A stretch of 64,000 nt of DNA from Solen grandis (Eukaryota > Mollusca > Bivalvia > Adapedonta > Solenidae), in contig CM037785.1 in assembly GCA_021229015.1 (NCBI GenBank), positions 43,980,543-44,044,542 of the forward strand, written 5' to 3'. Within the stretch, counting starts at the first letter, position 1. Each line of letters begins with the position of its first letter. Below, piece after piece: positions 24,801 through 34,013 of the stretch. The notes below the pieces were generated by a model. It saw nothing but the letters and a program-made list of their open reading frames with translations. It was not told the origin of the DNA and did not search any database. A program made the position numbers and the translations under genes.

Positions 24801-27800
24801 GTGTTAACAAGGTTTTTCTAAGATTTGACCTCATGACCTACTTTTTGACCCCACATGACCCAAATTCGACCTTGTCCAAGATTTTATGGAGACAAACATT
24901 CTGACCAAGTTTCATGAAGATTGGCCAAAAAATATGGCCTCTAGAGTGTTAACAAGGTCAAATTGTTGACGACGAACGCCGGATGCCGGACGAAGGGCGA
25001 TCACAAAAGCTCACCTTGAGCACATTGTGCTCAGGTGAGCTAAAAAGAGAAAATCAAAGCGCACAATGCGCTGAGAGACGGCGACGGGATAACCAAGAGT
25101 TTCTGAAGTTATTGAAGCAGTCACATGACGACAAAAACTCCACCCGCTGTTGCTACAGAATTTCTGTTTGTAACATAATAATCCGGAGTAAAGGTCATGA
25201 ACCTTTCATTCATAAAGAGCTGCATACCTAAGTAGGTCATTCTCTTTCTCTAGTGCTAGCGAATTCTATCTGTTGTTTTGTATATGTAGAAATTGACCAG
25301 GTATTTGATTATTTAAGATACTAGAATGTTAGCCTATCTATTTCCAAGTTAAGAAATGCCCTGGGAGGAACCTAACTCGCCATCATGCAAAATATTGTGT
25401 GGACTACTTTAGGTCAATTACATACATACGGAGCACTATTTTTTCTTTTTTACAGGAGTAGATCTTCATATACGTAAGATGGGTTGCTGTTCTGGTTAAG
25501 AAATGTCATGGATATTTTTTTCACGCTTAAAATTGATGCTTCCAATGCAAAATAATGGCAAAAGAAAACATGTTAACAAACAATAAAACACTGAAAGCGG
25601 TTACGGTTATGATTTAAACGTCTGTGTAACATATTCCACTCGTATTCGTTAGTGCAGAATCGCATTGCATGGATCCGCACTAAGCGCGGAGAGGTACAGT
25701 TAAAATTGTTGTGGAAAATATGCAAATTAGCAAGGCCTGATTTCGTTCTTCAGCATAAGACGGCTAATCGCCGTCTAAAAACTAGAAATGTGTCCATAGG
25801 ACATGGATGACCTTGCTAATCTGTTAATAAGATGATATTTTTGTCAGTGATTATGAAAAACTGGAAATATAAAGAGATGATTTTAAGATCAAATGAGTGC
25901 TGTAACCCTGACCTCTACCAAGTGATGTGACCTTGACCTTCAATCTAGCAACCTGTACTTGTTTTGTGACACAGTGTTTTGTCCTAAGGATCCCTCCATG
26001 TGCCAAGTTATTTCAAGACATGAAAACCAAGACAGGACTGCTTACACAAATTTTAAACTTAACTAACTGCTGTGACCTTGACCTTGAAGCTTACACCATA
26101 CCCTAGGGATCATTTGTGCCAAGTTATTTCAAAACACAATCCTTCATAACAAAGTTACAGCCAAGACTTGACTGAAAGGTCAACCAAAAGCTGTGACCTT
26201 GACCTTAATGCTAGCAACCTCTTTTTTCTAAGGCTGGGATACAATTTTAAGGTCAACCAAGTGCTGTGACCTTGACCTTCAAGCCAGCGACCTAGTTCTT
26301 GTTTGCAATACATCATCTTGTCCTAAGGATCACTTGTGCCAAGTTATTTGAAAAACAACCAATCAATACAAAGTAACAGCTGGGACAAGATTTTAAGATC
26401 AACTAAGTGCTGTGACCCTGACCTTTAAGCTAGCAACCTGATTCTTGTTTGCAACACATCGTCTTGTCCTAGGGATCACTTGTTATTTTAAAAAGCGACC
26501 ATACATAAAAAATTACAGTTTGGACACAAATTCTTTCACACACACACACAAACACACATACAGACAGGTGCAACACTAAATGCCAAATTTTGTTAGTTGC
26601 TGGGCAGTTATACATTGTGGAGTCACTTGGCCCCTATGACATAATTGACAGAACAAATGTCATTTGCATTCTTATTTTTTTAAAAATAGAATACGAGTAT
26701 TTTAAATCATCAGTCATTTTTTTTTGTCTGGTATAATTTCAAATATTCAGTGAATTTATTTGGCAAATTTGATTAAAAAATTACATTTGTGATTATTTAA
26801 ATCAGATAAAGACTGCAAAATAGAAATTAATTCTGTAACAAGGAAATGTGTCTTATCAACACTGATCAATGCCCCCTTGGCATACATTGGTCCCAACAAA
26901 ATAGTTGCTTGTATTTTCAAAGTCATCTTCATAGAGAAAAAGCTTAAAAGCAAAGGTAAATCTGAGGCATTACAATCAGTTTTACCATGTTTATTCTACC
27001 ATGAAAAGTACTGTAATCACTCTAAGCTTTAGGACACTCGAAGTTTTGTGACACCCCTGATTTTGGAGAAAATACTTATTTTTCGTGCCTCTAAATTTTG
27101 CGACACTAATAACCTGACAATTTTTTTACTGACTCTTTAAGTTTTGAGACAAACTTTTCTTCCATAAGTACCACATACCCAGTTATTTATTCTTTATTGT
27201 ACCATTATGAATTTTTATACGGCTTTATAGTAATCGCTGCATGAGATACACTTTGCAGTGATATTTACTGATGAAACAGTTTAAGTATTATTGGTGTCGC
27301 AAATTAATCAACCAGAGAGATACTTAAATTATTTGTCTTGAATTCCCATCCCTACCTGCTCTACCCCTACCCGTCGCATGTAAAAAGAAAACATCACACC
27401 TCAGGGTATAGAATGGGGTAGAGGAGGGAAGGGTGTGTACTCTATATTCGGCGGACTTGTCATTAATTAACAATCAAGCACAATGACCAGACAATAACCA
27501 ATGACACAATGGTCCCGATTTATGGCGAACGAATTAGGGTTTTAAGACTTCCTGTGCACTTGTTTTGGACATGCTAATGTGTCTTTAATTAGTATATCAA
27601 TCGCTAAATATAAATCATTAAGCTAGATAGTAAGAGTTGAATTAATAATTTAGTAGGTAAATAAATAGATAAAAGATAAAAACTATAAATTACTGAAGTA
27701 TATGAGTATATAACAAGAGGGACAAGATGGCCCTGAAGTCGCTCACCTGAGAAAAACTGCCTTCATTGCCTGTACAAGATACTAATCATAACATAGATGT

Positions 27801-30800
27801 ACTGAATATATAATCCATGAGATTATTTTCATGCCACAAACCAAACAGTACCTGTGGCCAAAATCTGAAGTCACACTTGACTGAGAGATTAAGGCTTTAA
27901 ACATTGTCGATGAAACAATGAAAAGATTCTTGAGTGTAAACAGTGAAATCTTGCATTTTTATTAATTAAAGGGCCATAACTCCTGACCTAATTATCTGAT
28001 ATCAGCCATAGTTGAACTTGACCTAGAGATTATGGCTATTAACATTATTATAGTTTGATAATGATTGCTTCAGATTTGAAGATGCTAGAGAAATTTTCCA
28101 TAATTCCTGTCAAAACAGGTTGATATCCGTTGTATCTAACCTGGCTGAAAGATTATGGTTAAAAACATTGTCATAAAGTTTGAAGATGACTGCTTAAGAA
28201 ATGAAGATGCTAGAGTGCAAACAAGGTGAATCTGACATTTTTTATATCAAAAGGGGCATAACTCCTGGCTAATTGGCTGATATCAGCCATAATCGAACTT
28301 GGCCAGGAGAATGGTAAAAACATTAAAAAAAGGGAAGGATGGCCTAATAGCTCATTCTGAGCACAGGTGAGCTAAAAATTACGTTAGAATAACAATTCTT
28401 GTTTAATCTTTTAAGTCCTGGAAAATACACTATTCCATCTGACTGGAAGAAAGCGTCAATATAAAAATATTATCTAACAATTGTCACCACAAATTGTCTT
28501 TTTTATCAAAGATTCATATTATATGGATTAATAAAGGCATGTATATGACCTTTAATAATGTACATGGAAAAATAGACAACATCATTTGACCTTATGAAAA
28601 AATCGGTGTATACCTAAGTATTGGGATACTTTTTGAAAAAATATTTTTTGTGACTCTAAGCATTGGGACAAAAAAAATAAATTCATTTGATTATATAGTT
28701 TTATAGTAAAATATTTCATTTTAAAAGATAATCAGAATCACATTAACAGAAGTAGCATGCCGAACACTATGTACTGTTGTGGCGGCCAAACCAAACCCCT
28801 CCAAACCAGCTGGGTACTAGAACACAATATGGCAGAAATCAGCTAGAATAGGAGGAGATCAAAGATTTATTAGGCAACCTCAGGTAATTCCAAAGCCCTG
28901 GGAGGCATTTTAACATATTTATACAGTTTAACAGAGATATTACTGACCTGATGACTGGTCTATGTACTTGGGCATCGGAGAAAGGTCCTCAAGAGTGTTG
29001 TCATCTGTCAAGCTTTTCATGATTTCATTAAAAATGTGGTCCAAGAGTTGGATTTCCGGTTCCTGCCCCATTTTCGGCGTGAAGTTTCGGCTGAATCGGA
29101 GTATTTCTTCAAGCATTCTCACAGCTTTCTCCTCGAGGAGGAAATGGACATGGTCTGACAACGAGCTATTTAACGGGGTCAGCTGGAGCTTCCTAACATC
29201 AAATTCCACATCCTCAAGCTCCCTCAAACTGTAGTTTACTTTTGCGCTGATGTCATATACTAGGCATAGTGTATTGACAGATAGTTGACTAAGCTTTGTC
29301 TCCAATGCTTGTTTCTCCTGAAGAAAGAATATGCTGAATATTTACAATATTTGTTATTTGATTAAAAATCTTATGTAACTAAAAATGTGTCTACAGGACA
29401 CAGATGCCTTGCCATTGTGTTTGTTTGATTGATATTTCTGTCAGTGAATACATTGAGAAACTGGAAATATAAAAGAAGATGATTTTAAAATCAAACAAGA
29501 CATGGCAATCATGAATGCCACGAAAACCAAATTTTTCATAAAATAAATAAATTCTAGTTCAAAGCTTGCTTTTTGGAATGCACAAATTTAAATGAAAGCC
29601 ATGTTGTTGTTAGATGTTGTTTTTTTTTCACTTTGCAAAGGGAGGCAACTCCACCCTGGGACATTTGCCACTGGTAAGTTTGTACCCAAAAGAAAAAAGA
29701 AAAATAACAATGGAGTCATCTAAGAGAAAACAATGTGATACCAGAAAGCGCTGGAGACAGATGATGCTCCTTGATGTTTTTTTTTTGTTGTTTATTTTAA
29801 ACAATAGCTGTCAGTGTATGATAGATTTTGAAGAATAGAACATTTCTGGATATAAGCTTAAGTAAAGAAGAGGGTCTCAGAGGCCCTAGATCACTCACCT
29901 GAGTATATGGTTACCAACATTTGTACTAAAACATTTTGAAATCAGTAGTTTTGAAGGAGATGATTTTTAAAGATTCCATAATTTTTTTTTACGTTGCCAT
30001 AGCAACCAGAGTTCTACATGGATCAAATTTGTTTTAGCAACTTTTGTGAAGGTTCACCCAAGGATCATCCCTGCGAAGTTTAATCAAATTCTGTCAAACG
30101 CATTCAGAGGAGATGTCGTTTAAAGCAAATTGTTGACGATGCACTATGCACAACGACGGACGGACGCAGGGTGATCCTAATAGCTCACCACTGTTATGCT
30201 CAGGTGAGCTGAAAAATTCTTAAGGTAACAAATCATTTTGTTTGTGACCTGTCATCTTTGTATTTTGAACTCAGACCTCTAAGTGTAACCTAGACAATGC
30301 AGCTAAGGGTCTGGGTCTTGCGCACTGTATACGGTTTCATGATACATCCATCAATAAATGAAGAAGTTATGGGCCGGCCACACACACACACACAAAAAAA
30401 ACATTTTTAATCTTTGACTGCAAAGTGTGACCTTAACCTTAGAGCAAATACATGTAACTTGGGTCTTGCACTCTGCACATTGTCTCATGATGGGGAACAT
30501 TTTTAATTTAAAATCCATTGATAAATAACAAATTTAAAGTCCAGACGAAAATATTCCATTTTTTTATCTTTGACCTCTAAATGTAACCTTGACCTCACCT
30601 TTACAGTAAACTATCCCAACCTTTCTCTTAATGCAACCTGACTACTGACAAAATTTGGTAGACATATATCCTTCCTAACAAAAGTTATTATCTGGAAGCT
30701 AAAGTGATGTATTTTTTTCTATTTTTAGCCACAGTGACCCTGACCTCACCTACCGAGAAAACAATCCCAATTTTCCTCTTGATACAAGCTAACTACTGAC

Positions 30801-33800
30801 CCTATGTGGTAGAGATATCTCTTTCCTAACAAAAGTTACCATTGGAAACCAAAATGATGCCCGCCCACCCGAATGACATTCACCAATCTGATCACCAGAA
30901 GTTCAAAACTTCTGGTAAATGAGTGATATGACCTTGACTCTCAAGCTATTGTTTGCAACACATAAATCGTTATTTTTAGTTATTATTTGAAACTATTTTC
31001 TTGGTGTTAGATTACATAAGTAATTCGTTCACAGTCCATTCATTCATGTTTTTGCTTGTTTGTTGCTATAATTGCAATTTACTGTCAGTATAGGTCATAT
31101 GATAAAAAGAATCTGACATGAATTGTTATTTTATATCAAATTTAACTAAACGAGTTCATAAATAAGTTAATAAGCTCACCAGAGACTCGCTTAATAACGT
31201 TTTCATGAACTCGTTTAGTAAAATTTGATATGAAATAACAATTCATGTGATTGTCAGATCCTTTATATACGAGATATGCCATAAAAACGGGCTTGAAGTT
31301 TCATATGGCTGCCTAGGGCCATTTATCTTATAACTTTGTTGTGGTAATGGTTTCCACAATTTGTTGTTCTCAGATGACCATCATAACATGATCTAAGAGA
31401 AATATAATATATGAAAAGAAAATCAGTATGTATTTACCACCATATCTGAAGACTTGAAGGCAAAGACAATAACTGACGTCCGAGTCGTTGTTCCCTTGGC
31501 TTTTTCTAAGAACTGGTTCCAGGAAATTATTTTCTTTTCTTTTCTCTCAGTTTCATCCTGCTTTGAAGGCGGAGTTGTTTTGACCTTGGCCCTTTCATAA
31601 ATTACTTCCTTGCCTTCACTCTCTATTTCATCTTTTTCTTCAGTTTTGTCAATCTTCATTTCTTCATGAACAAATTCTGCTGTTTCAACATCCTCACATA
31701 GCACCGTGACAGGCAGATACCTGTCACTGAAATCCTTCGCATCCGCCAGAATTATGTCAAATTTACTCAGGCCTTGAGATATGCATTTATACAGCTTGGC
31801 AACCTCTGTTAAAAGAAATCAATTTGAAATATATCTTTGTCGGGATTACTGAAATTTATGCTATGTAAACTAATATGATTTACAAAGACTGGAAATAAGT
31901 TCTTACAACTTTTAACAGTATCTCTCAATGGTTGCTGAGATAGACTAGTAAAATGAGCCTAGGATACCATAAAGGTATCCCCATTCCTTGACCCACCCTC
32001 ATCCTTGTCTTCTGGATACATAGTCAATGAACACATTCATGGTTTTTACAATATTTAGTATCCACATTTAAGTAAAGAGGACATACTTACCCTAATTCAC
32101 TCACCTAGGTAGTATCAGGAGTCCCCCCCACCCCGGTCAAGAAATACAAAAAAAAAAAAAAACATACACCAGTAGGTCATTTAGGATTTGAAGAAGCCAT
32201 AATCAAGGTCTGACCATAATATGTTAATCATATTTGACAACCCCTGCCACCTGATTGTCTCTTTTTCAACCAAATCATCAATATTTTAGCAATATTTGTT
32301 ACTCATAATGAGGTGATTATTTAAGCCACATTATACTGAATCCTTATAAACAGTTTCAAAGAAGAATTAAAATATTACAAAGACTGTATATAAGACAAAA
32401 AAGCCCCACCCCTTGAGTCTTATTTTCAAGGGACCTTGATTTTTAAGAACAGTTTGCTTTGTTGTTCTTTCTCCAAAAAATCTGGCAGTCTGTAAAGCAA
32501 AGCATTAACCCTTTCCCTCATATAGACTCATTTTGACGCACTCAGTAGGTACCACATAAAGCCTAATCTGCAGAAAACCACAGTTAAACCTTACCAAATT
32601 TAATTACAAAATACTAATTTCCAGACCACTGGGGAGCAGCGAACAGCATAAAACCTGATCAGCCTGCGAGTTACTCGCAGGCTGATTTGGTTTTATGCTG
32701 TTCGCATAGGTCTTTTCATGGTGTCCTCTATGAGGGAAAGGGTTAAAGAACTATCACTAAAGATGAATAATACCTCCACATGCCACCTTGCCCTCATATA
32801 AGTACTGGAAATGACATGACATGAGCAATTCCTGAGTAATGGGTCACTGACTGTATGACTTTTCTTTTAATTTTTAAGTTTTTGAAAACAACTATTAATG
32901 CATCTCAGGATTCCTGCTTTACACTTGAGAGTGTCAAGAAAAAAACGTCATCCCCTAGTAGGATTTTAACCCTAAATGCCAGTTCCAAAGTCAAGAACTT
33001 TACCAATGGACTATAAGGCTTAATAAAAGAGTTACTTGTTTCCACTAACCCGACCGACCCTGTTTTTTATTTTTATTTTTAACTTTTTTTTTTGTAGCAT
33101 TCAGGTTATTAAAGATGCAAAGCACTGTTTTTCATCACTTCCTTTAAAAAAAAATAAGGATAACATGGAGGAAAAAAAAGTTAAATAAAAAAAAGTTTAG
33201 CCCGCCTACCAACCTATTTTATTCAGAGATGTTCAAAATACTGGAAACGAACACATTTTTTTTTTCAACTAATGATAGTGATGATAAGACAACATGATTT
33301 TATAGCACAACTAGGTAAAGATCCTATGACAAGAAGCAATGTCTTTATACAGATGTTTTGTACATATATTGTAGAATCATTCATTTTCCTGGGGGACTAA
33401 TTTTGAGTGATTTCATGGATGGCTTTTTACCAGACACATTAATCCCCAAGAAAACTATTTAATTAACCTTTCCCTCATATAGACTCATTTTGACGCACTC
33501 AATAGGTACCATATAAAGCCTGGTCTGCAGAAAACCACAGTTAAACCTTACAAAATTTAATTACAAAATCCTCATTTCCAGACCACTGAGGAGCAGCAAA
33601 CAGCATAAAACCTGATCAGCCTGCGAGTTACTCGCAGGCTGATCTGGTTTTATGCTGTTCGCATAGGTCTTTTCATGGTGTCCTCTATGAGGGAAAGGGT
33701 TAATAGATCTCACATTTTCTTGAATATGAATCAACAAATATATGTACCAACAAAATTGACTTTATTACAGATTACAAGAAATTAAATGTCATCGAAAATT

Positions 33801-34013
33801 AATCATTTTTCAGTATATAAGTATTCACAGATTTTTTAGTAGTAAGGAGGAAAATAAACAATATATCATCCGGCAAAAGAGAGAAATCTTACTTATGATC
33901 CGTTGAAATCTTGGTGTAACACTGACCAAGTTTTCCTGAAGATATCTGAATCTTGGATAGGCGCTTACAGGATGCTGAATTTCAACAGCACTTAATTCAC
34001 CTGGACTCCCCAT
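3612..34013 (-). CDS. Gene 1: 770-aa protein with C-terminal trypsin-like protease domain (six coding exons, spanning extent)
   Basis: Coding exons in transcript order are 34013-33893, 31805-31438, 29317-28948, 23054-22592, 7471-6693 and 3823-3612. All have AG/GT borders and every phase matches (2313 nt). Residues 1-286 alternate hydrophobic strands (FDIILAD, LPVTVLCED, TSVIVFAF, NTLCLVYDI) with helices and include a charged Glu/Lys linker near 90-130; this suggests an alpha/beta fold I do not recognise. Residues 287-297 are a Ser/Asp/Glu linker, and 300-445 look helical with CKCLICDEL. Residues 540-760 look like a PA-clan serine protease: FVTCAHV (His563), YLDIATV (Asp597) and KSDSGS (Ser711). 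No signal peptide or membrane segment is visible, so an intracellular role is likely. Substrate and pathway are unknown. FAM111-like or bacterial-type trypsin folds are the nearest idea for the C-terminus. Confidence 0.8.
4048..4740 (+). mobile_element. Cap-and-core element, 5' part
   Basis: The 5' cap is at 4048-4090 (GGGCAAATATGGCCC, GCTCACCTGAG). Three core monomers of about 175 bp follow; each carries CCATGATTTGAACAAACTTGG and AAACTCCAGGCCTTGTG. No 3' cap is found before the next 5' cap at 4818, so this copy is truncated. Confidence 0.7.
4818..6207 (+). mobile_element. Cap-and-core element with other insertions
   Basis: The 5' cap is at 4818-4860 (AACAAGAGGCCATCATGGCC). The 3' cap ends at 6207 with GCTCACCTTGAGCACGTTGTGCTCAGATGAGCTAA, read as hairpin arms. 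The interior is mostly not core repeat: near 5350 it carries ACAGTTGAGACTCGTTATG, which looks like a single pogo/Tc1-type end, and around 5400-5550 several 'CTCGACA' phrases. Confidence 0.55.
6540..6622 (+). mobile_element. Isolated 3' cap of a cap-and-core element
   Basis: GTGGATGATGGACAGATGAC leads into a hairpin of TCCTGAGCACATGTGCTCAGATGAGCTAA arms. Two core-like monomers with TTTGCATTCTAGCATC lie just upstream (6230-6500). It ends about 70 bp from the gene 1 exon 5 donor. Confidence 0.65.
6693..7471 (-). CDS. Gene 1, coding exon 5 (protease His and Asp)
   Basis: The acceptor is CTTTTCCAG and the donor CTCAG|GTAATT. It encodes residues 442-700: a beta-rich lead (GTISGKLTISVSVKV), then FVTCAHVFEE with the candidate catalytic His563 and SYLDIATVEV with the candidate Asp597. 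Reading through the donor would create a false DSG motif; the spliced product instead continues into the real SDSGS of the last exon. Confidence 0.85.
7526..9168 (+). mobile_element. Cap-and-core element carrying a nested MITE
   Basis: The 5' cap is at 7526 (AACAAGAGGGTCATGATGGC, CTCACCTGAG) and a degraded 3' cap at 9060-9168. The core monomers are about 150-170 bp with GGTAGAGAGTGACCTAAGGA, CATCTGTGCCAAATAAC and GGGCTCCGCCCC. One monomer is split by the element at 8025-8605. Confidence 0.75.
8025..8605. mobile_element. Pogo/Tc1-like MITE nested in a core monomer, TA target
   Basis: Terminal inverted repeats are CACTGTAAACTCTTTATAAC on the left and its complement at 8586-8605, with about one mismatch in 22 bp. 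It is flanked by TA on both sides (8023-8024, 8606-8607). Removing it restores the core phrase seen in neighbouring monomers (ACTATAT-CATA-AAGG). It has no transposase frame. Confidence 0.8.
9328..10073. mobile_element. MITE with TACCGTATACAC terminal repeats
   Basis: The left end is TACCGTATACACCGGCAGAT and the right end is the matching inverted ATCTGACCGTGTATACGGTA, with a second inverted pair GCGCCTTATA further in. The element is 746 bp and has no convincing protein. The TA-bounded ends suggest the mariner/pogo group; this is inference. Confidence 0.7.
10085..10245 (+). mobile_element. SINE body fragment, invertebrate conserved central domain
   Basis: It contains TTTTCATGTGAGAAAGTC, GGTTCTACCCGGATGCC, GGGGTCTTCCTCCACC and TATATGACTGAAATACTG in the same order as the copy at 57800-57985. 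The tRNA-like head is missing. Confidence 0.75.
10249..13349 (+). repeat. Segmental duplication, copy A
   Basis: It opens with a 5' cap (CAAGAGGGCCATGATGGCCC) and four core monomers with TCTGG-GG-CATCTTGGT. A shared unique-looking tract (10880-12120), tandem TGTGACCTTGACCTTT phrases (12300-12560), a GGAC microsatellite (12655) and a 410-bp element bounded by inverted TTTATCCTATCAT (12885/13283) follow. It ends with the left half of a palindrome. Copies B and C follow in the same orientation. Open frames inside repeat in all copies and have no coding signature. Confidence 0.9.
13350..14513 (+). mobile_element. Cap-and-core array between copies A and B
   Basis: The 5' cap is at 13350 (CAAGAGGCCCATGATGGCCC), then about 3.5 monomers of the 320-bp core type. 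Exact GTTGCCATGGCAAC sites begin at 13491, 13810, 14130 and 14412. There is no 3' cap: the array stops inside a monomer and joins a 50-bp filler. Confidence 0.85.
13491..18378. promoter_or_regulatory. Second cluster of perfect RFX-type palindromes
   Basis: Seven exact GTTGCCATGGCAAC sites begin at 13491, 13810, 14130, 14412, 17727, 18046 and 18365, spaced mostly 319-320 bp. All sit within gene 1 intron 5. Whether RFX factors bind is not shown by sequence. Confidence 0.5.
14514..17584 (+). repeat. Segmental duplication, copy B
   Basis: It begins with a roughly 48-bp filler (CACAGTAGTTACCTCCCCTG to CACAAATT) identical to a segment inside the same unit, then resumes the unit at GCTTACCTGAATTCAAATGC. 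It is nearly identical to copy A over 2.5 kb, with several small deletions between 14735 and 14880. It ends at the same palindrome breakpoint as copy A. Confidence 0.9.
17585..18459 (+). mobile_element. Cap-and-core array between copies B and C
   Basis: It has the same 5' cap and core type as 13350-14513 but is about one monomer shorter. Exact GTTGCCATGGCAAC sites begin at 17727, 18046 and 18365. It again ends without a 3' cap at the filler junction (TTTAATCAGACACAGTAG here, TTTAATCAAACACAGTAG at the A/B border). Confidence 0.85.
18460..21068 (+). repeat. Segmental duplication, copy C (shorter)
   Basis: It has the same filler and unit start as copy B. It has only two of the four CATCTTGG core monomers, and lacks about 360 bp at 19585, where ATCCCC joins TTTTGGCCTC. 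It extends beyond A and B at its right end, where the palindromic element is intact. Confidence 0.88.
20926..21068. mobile_element. Palindromic fold-back element
   Basis: Arms of about 65-68 bp: AGGTTAGTGTTGGATAAAGA on the left and TCTTTATCCAACACTAACCT on the right, meeting around CCGCTCGCCAAGGCTCGCGG. Copies A and B retain only the left arm. Confidence 0.85.
21069..22591. repeat. Repeat-derived intron sequence
   Basis: Holds degraded fragments: a cap-and-core 3' end (21190-21262), a minus-strand SINE tail with GTTTAATGTCCCACCAACAG (21337-21480), a single pogo-like end CAGTATAACTTGACTTATTC (21717), and another degraded 3' cap (22078-22137). No genes seen. Confidence 0.6.
22592..23054 (-). 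CDS. Gene 1, coding exon 4
   Basis: The acceptor is CTGTTTTTCAG and the donor TTGGG|GTAAGT. It opens with a Ser/Asp/Glu stretch (SSSDSSDEELD), then residues 298-440: Cys-containing CKCLICDEL and several helices (AVIEGAEKYIGKLMIVLGLL, LEFEICSLLRLSKV). No known domain recognised. Codon 441 is split across the 15-kb intron that follows (GG|A, Gly). Confidence 0.8.
23112..23422. repeat. 30-bp minisatellite, about ten copies
   Basis: The unit is ACACTGCAGCTAAATTATAA plus CACAATTATA, repeated head to tail with point changes and two irregular units at the ends. It starts about 60 bp upstream of the acceptor side of gene 1 exon 4. Confidence 0.9.
23515..24103 (+). mobile_element. Complete cap-and-core element, 145-bp core type
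   Basis: The 5' cap is AACAAGAGGGCCAAGATGGC and the 3' cap ends CTGAGCACAAGTGCTCAGGTGAGCTAA (hairpin). The core monomers, about 145 bp, carry GATTTGACCTGGTGACCTAG and CATCCTGGCCAA. These have no resemblance to the RFX-site core although the caps are the same. Confidence 0.85.
24211..25042 (+). mobile_element. Complete cap-and-core element, 147-bp core type
   Basis: Same orientation as and 107 bp after the previous element. The 5' cap is AACAAGAGGGCCATGATGGC and the 3' cap GCTCACCTTGAGCACATTGT plus GCTCAGGTGAGCTAA. About five monomers with TTTGACCTCATGACCTAC and GACAAACATTCTGACCAAG repeat every 146-148 bp. Confidence 0.88.
25043..25784. other. Intronic stretch without recognised feature
   Basis: No splice-bounded coding segment, RNA gene or repeat family was recognised here. 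It is less AT-rich than its surroundings near 25060-25140 but has no sustained open frame with supporting signals. Confidence 0.5.
25785..26600 (+). mobile_element. ACTAGAAATGTGTCC-type element with tandem core
   Basis: It starts with ACTAGAAATGTGTCCATAGG and carries about four monomers with GTGCTGTGACCTTGACCTT, AGCTAGCAACCT and CCTAAGGATCACTTGTGCCA. It ends near a CA-rich tract and ATACAGACAGGTGCAACAC. Same family as 2788-3376. Confidence 0.7.
26601..27710. other. Intronic stretch without recognised gene
   Basis: AT-rich. Around 27010-27120 there are degenerate phrases 'TTTTGTGACACCC' and 'TTTTGCGACACT' that hint at an old DNA-transposon end. Nothing else identified. Confidence 0.4.
27711..28376 (+). 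mobile_element. Degraded cap-and-core element
   Basis: The 5' cap is ACAAGAGGGACAAGATGGCC with GCTCACCTGAG, and the 3' cap ends CTGAGCACAGGTGAGCTAA. The core monomers carry GGGCCATAACTCCTG and GATATCAGCCATA. The 3' hairpin arm is shortened. Confidence 0.75.
28948..29317 (-). CDS. Gene 1, coding exon 3
   Basis: The acceptor is TTTCTTCAG and the donor TCAG|GTCAGT. It encodes residues 164-286. A helix (EKQALETKLSQLSV) is followed by a strand (NTLCLVYDIS), so with the end of exon 2 it forms a beta-alpha-beta pattern. It is followed by the amphipathic helix KAVRMLEEILRFSRNF. Phase 0 in, 1 out. Confidence 0.8.
29378..29520 (+). mobile_element. Fragment of ACTAGAAATGTGTCC-type element
   Basis: ACTAAAAATGTGTCTACAGG with the same following phrases (TTTCTGTCAGTGA, GAAACTGGAAATATAAA) as the copy at 25785. 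Only the 5' portion is recognisable. Confidence 0.6.
29865..30213 (+). mobile_element. Short complete cap-and-core element, single core dimer
   Basis: The 5' cap is AGAGGGTCTCAGAGGCCC with CACTCACCTGAG and the 3' cap TAGCTCACCACTGTTATGCTC plus AGGTGAGCTGA. The core holds one half-dimer pair with GTTGCCATAGCAAC (one mismatch from the palindrome) at 29993. At 349 bp it is the smallest full-length copy in the window. Confidence 0.75.
30236..30960. repeat. Degenerate tandem core sequence
   Basis: Three to four diverged units with 'TTTGACC-CTAA-TGTAACCT' and 'CCTAACAAAAGTTA' phrases. This resembles the tandem cores of the ACTAGAAATGTG family, but no caps were identified. Confidence 0.45.
31111..31259. 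mobile_element. Palindromic MITE in gene 1 intron
   Basis: Arms are ATCTGACATGAATTGTTATT / AATAACAATTCATGTGATTG-TCAGAT and ACTAAACGAGTTCAT / ATGAACTCGTTTAGT, about 55 bp each with a 30-bp loop. It lies 180 bp from exon 2. Confidence 0.8.
31438..31805 (-). CDS. Gene 1, coding exon 2
   Basis: The acceptor is TTTTAACAG and the donor GTG|GTAAAT. It encodes residues 41-163: VAKLYKCISQGL, a strand-like LPVTVLCED, then a Glu/Lys-rich charged linker and TSVIVFAFKSSDM. Phase 2-nt in, phase 0 out, matching both neighbours. Confidence 0.8.
32061..32460 (+). mobile_element. Degraded cap-and-core 5' fragment
   Basis: AGTAAAGAGGACATACTTACCC with CACTCACCTAGG matches a decayed 5' cap. A core-like AAAAGCCCCACCCCTTGAG lies at 32398. 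No 3' cap. Confidence 0.4.
32505..32746. mobile_element. piggyBac-like MITE, copy 1
   Basis: TTAA on both ends, terminal repeats CCCTTTCCCTCATA and TATGAGGGAAAGGG. An internal near-perfect hairpin of about 27-bp arms centres on CAGCCTGCGAGTTACTCGCAGG. TTAA target sites and CCC-type ends are characteristic of piggyBac. Confidence 0.88.
32945..33025 (-). repeat. tRNA-like (degenerate) SINE head
   Basis: The reverse complement reads TAGTCCATTGGTAAAGTTC (A-box like) and GGGTTAAAATCC (B-box like, with changes). It is too degraded to be a functional tRNA. Confidence 0.4.
33463..33703. mobile_element. piggyBac-like MITE, copy 2
   Basis: Same family as 32505-32746, in the same intron about 720 bp away, with TTAA on both sides. 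The left end has lost one C (TTAACCTTTCCC). The internal hairpin is intact. Confidence 0.88.
33893..34013 (-). CDS. Gene 1, first coding exon
   Basis: The ATG is at 34013-34011, with an in-frame TGA 27 bases upstream (34040-34038), which supports this start. It encodes 40 residues starting MGSPGELSAVEIQHP. The donor is ATAA|GTAAGA and the exon ends in phase 1. The 5'UTR part of the exon probably begins at 34054 after TTTTATTACAG; that junction (ACAG|GTATGT) could also be read as a donor, so the UTR border is less certain than the CDS. Confidence 0.75.
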
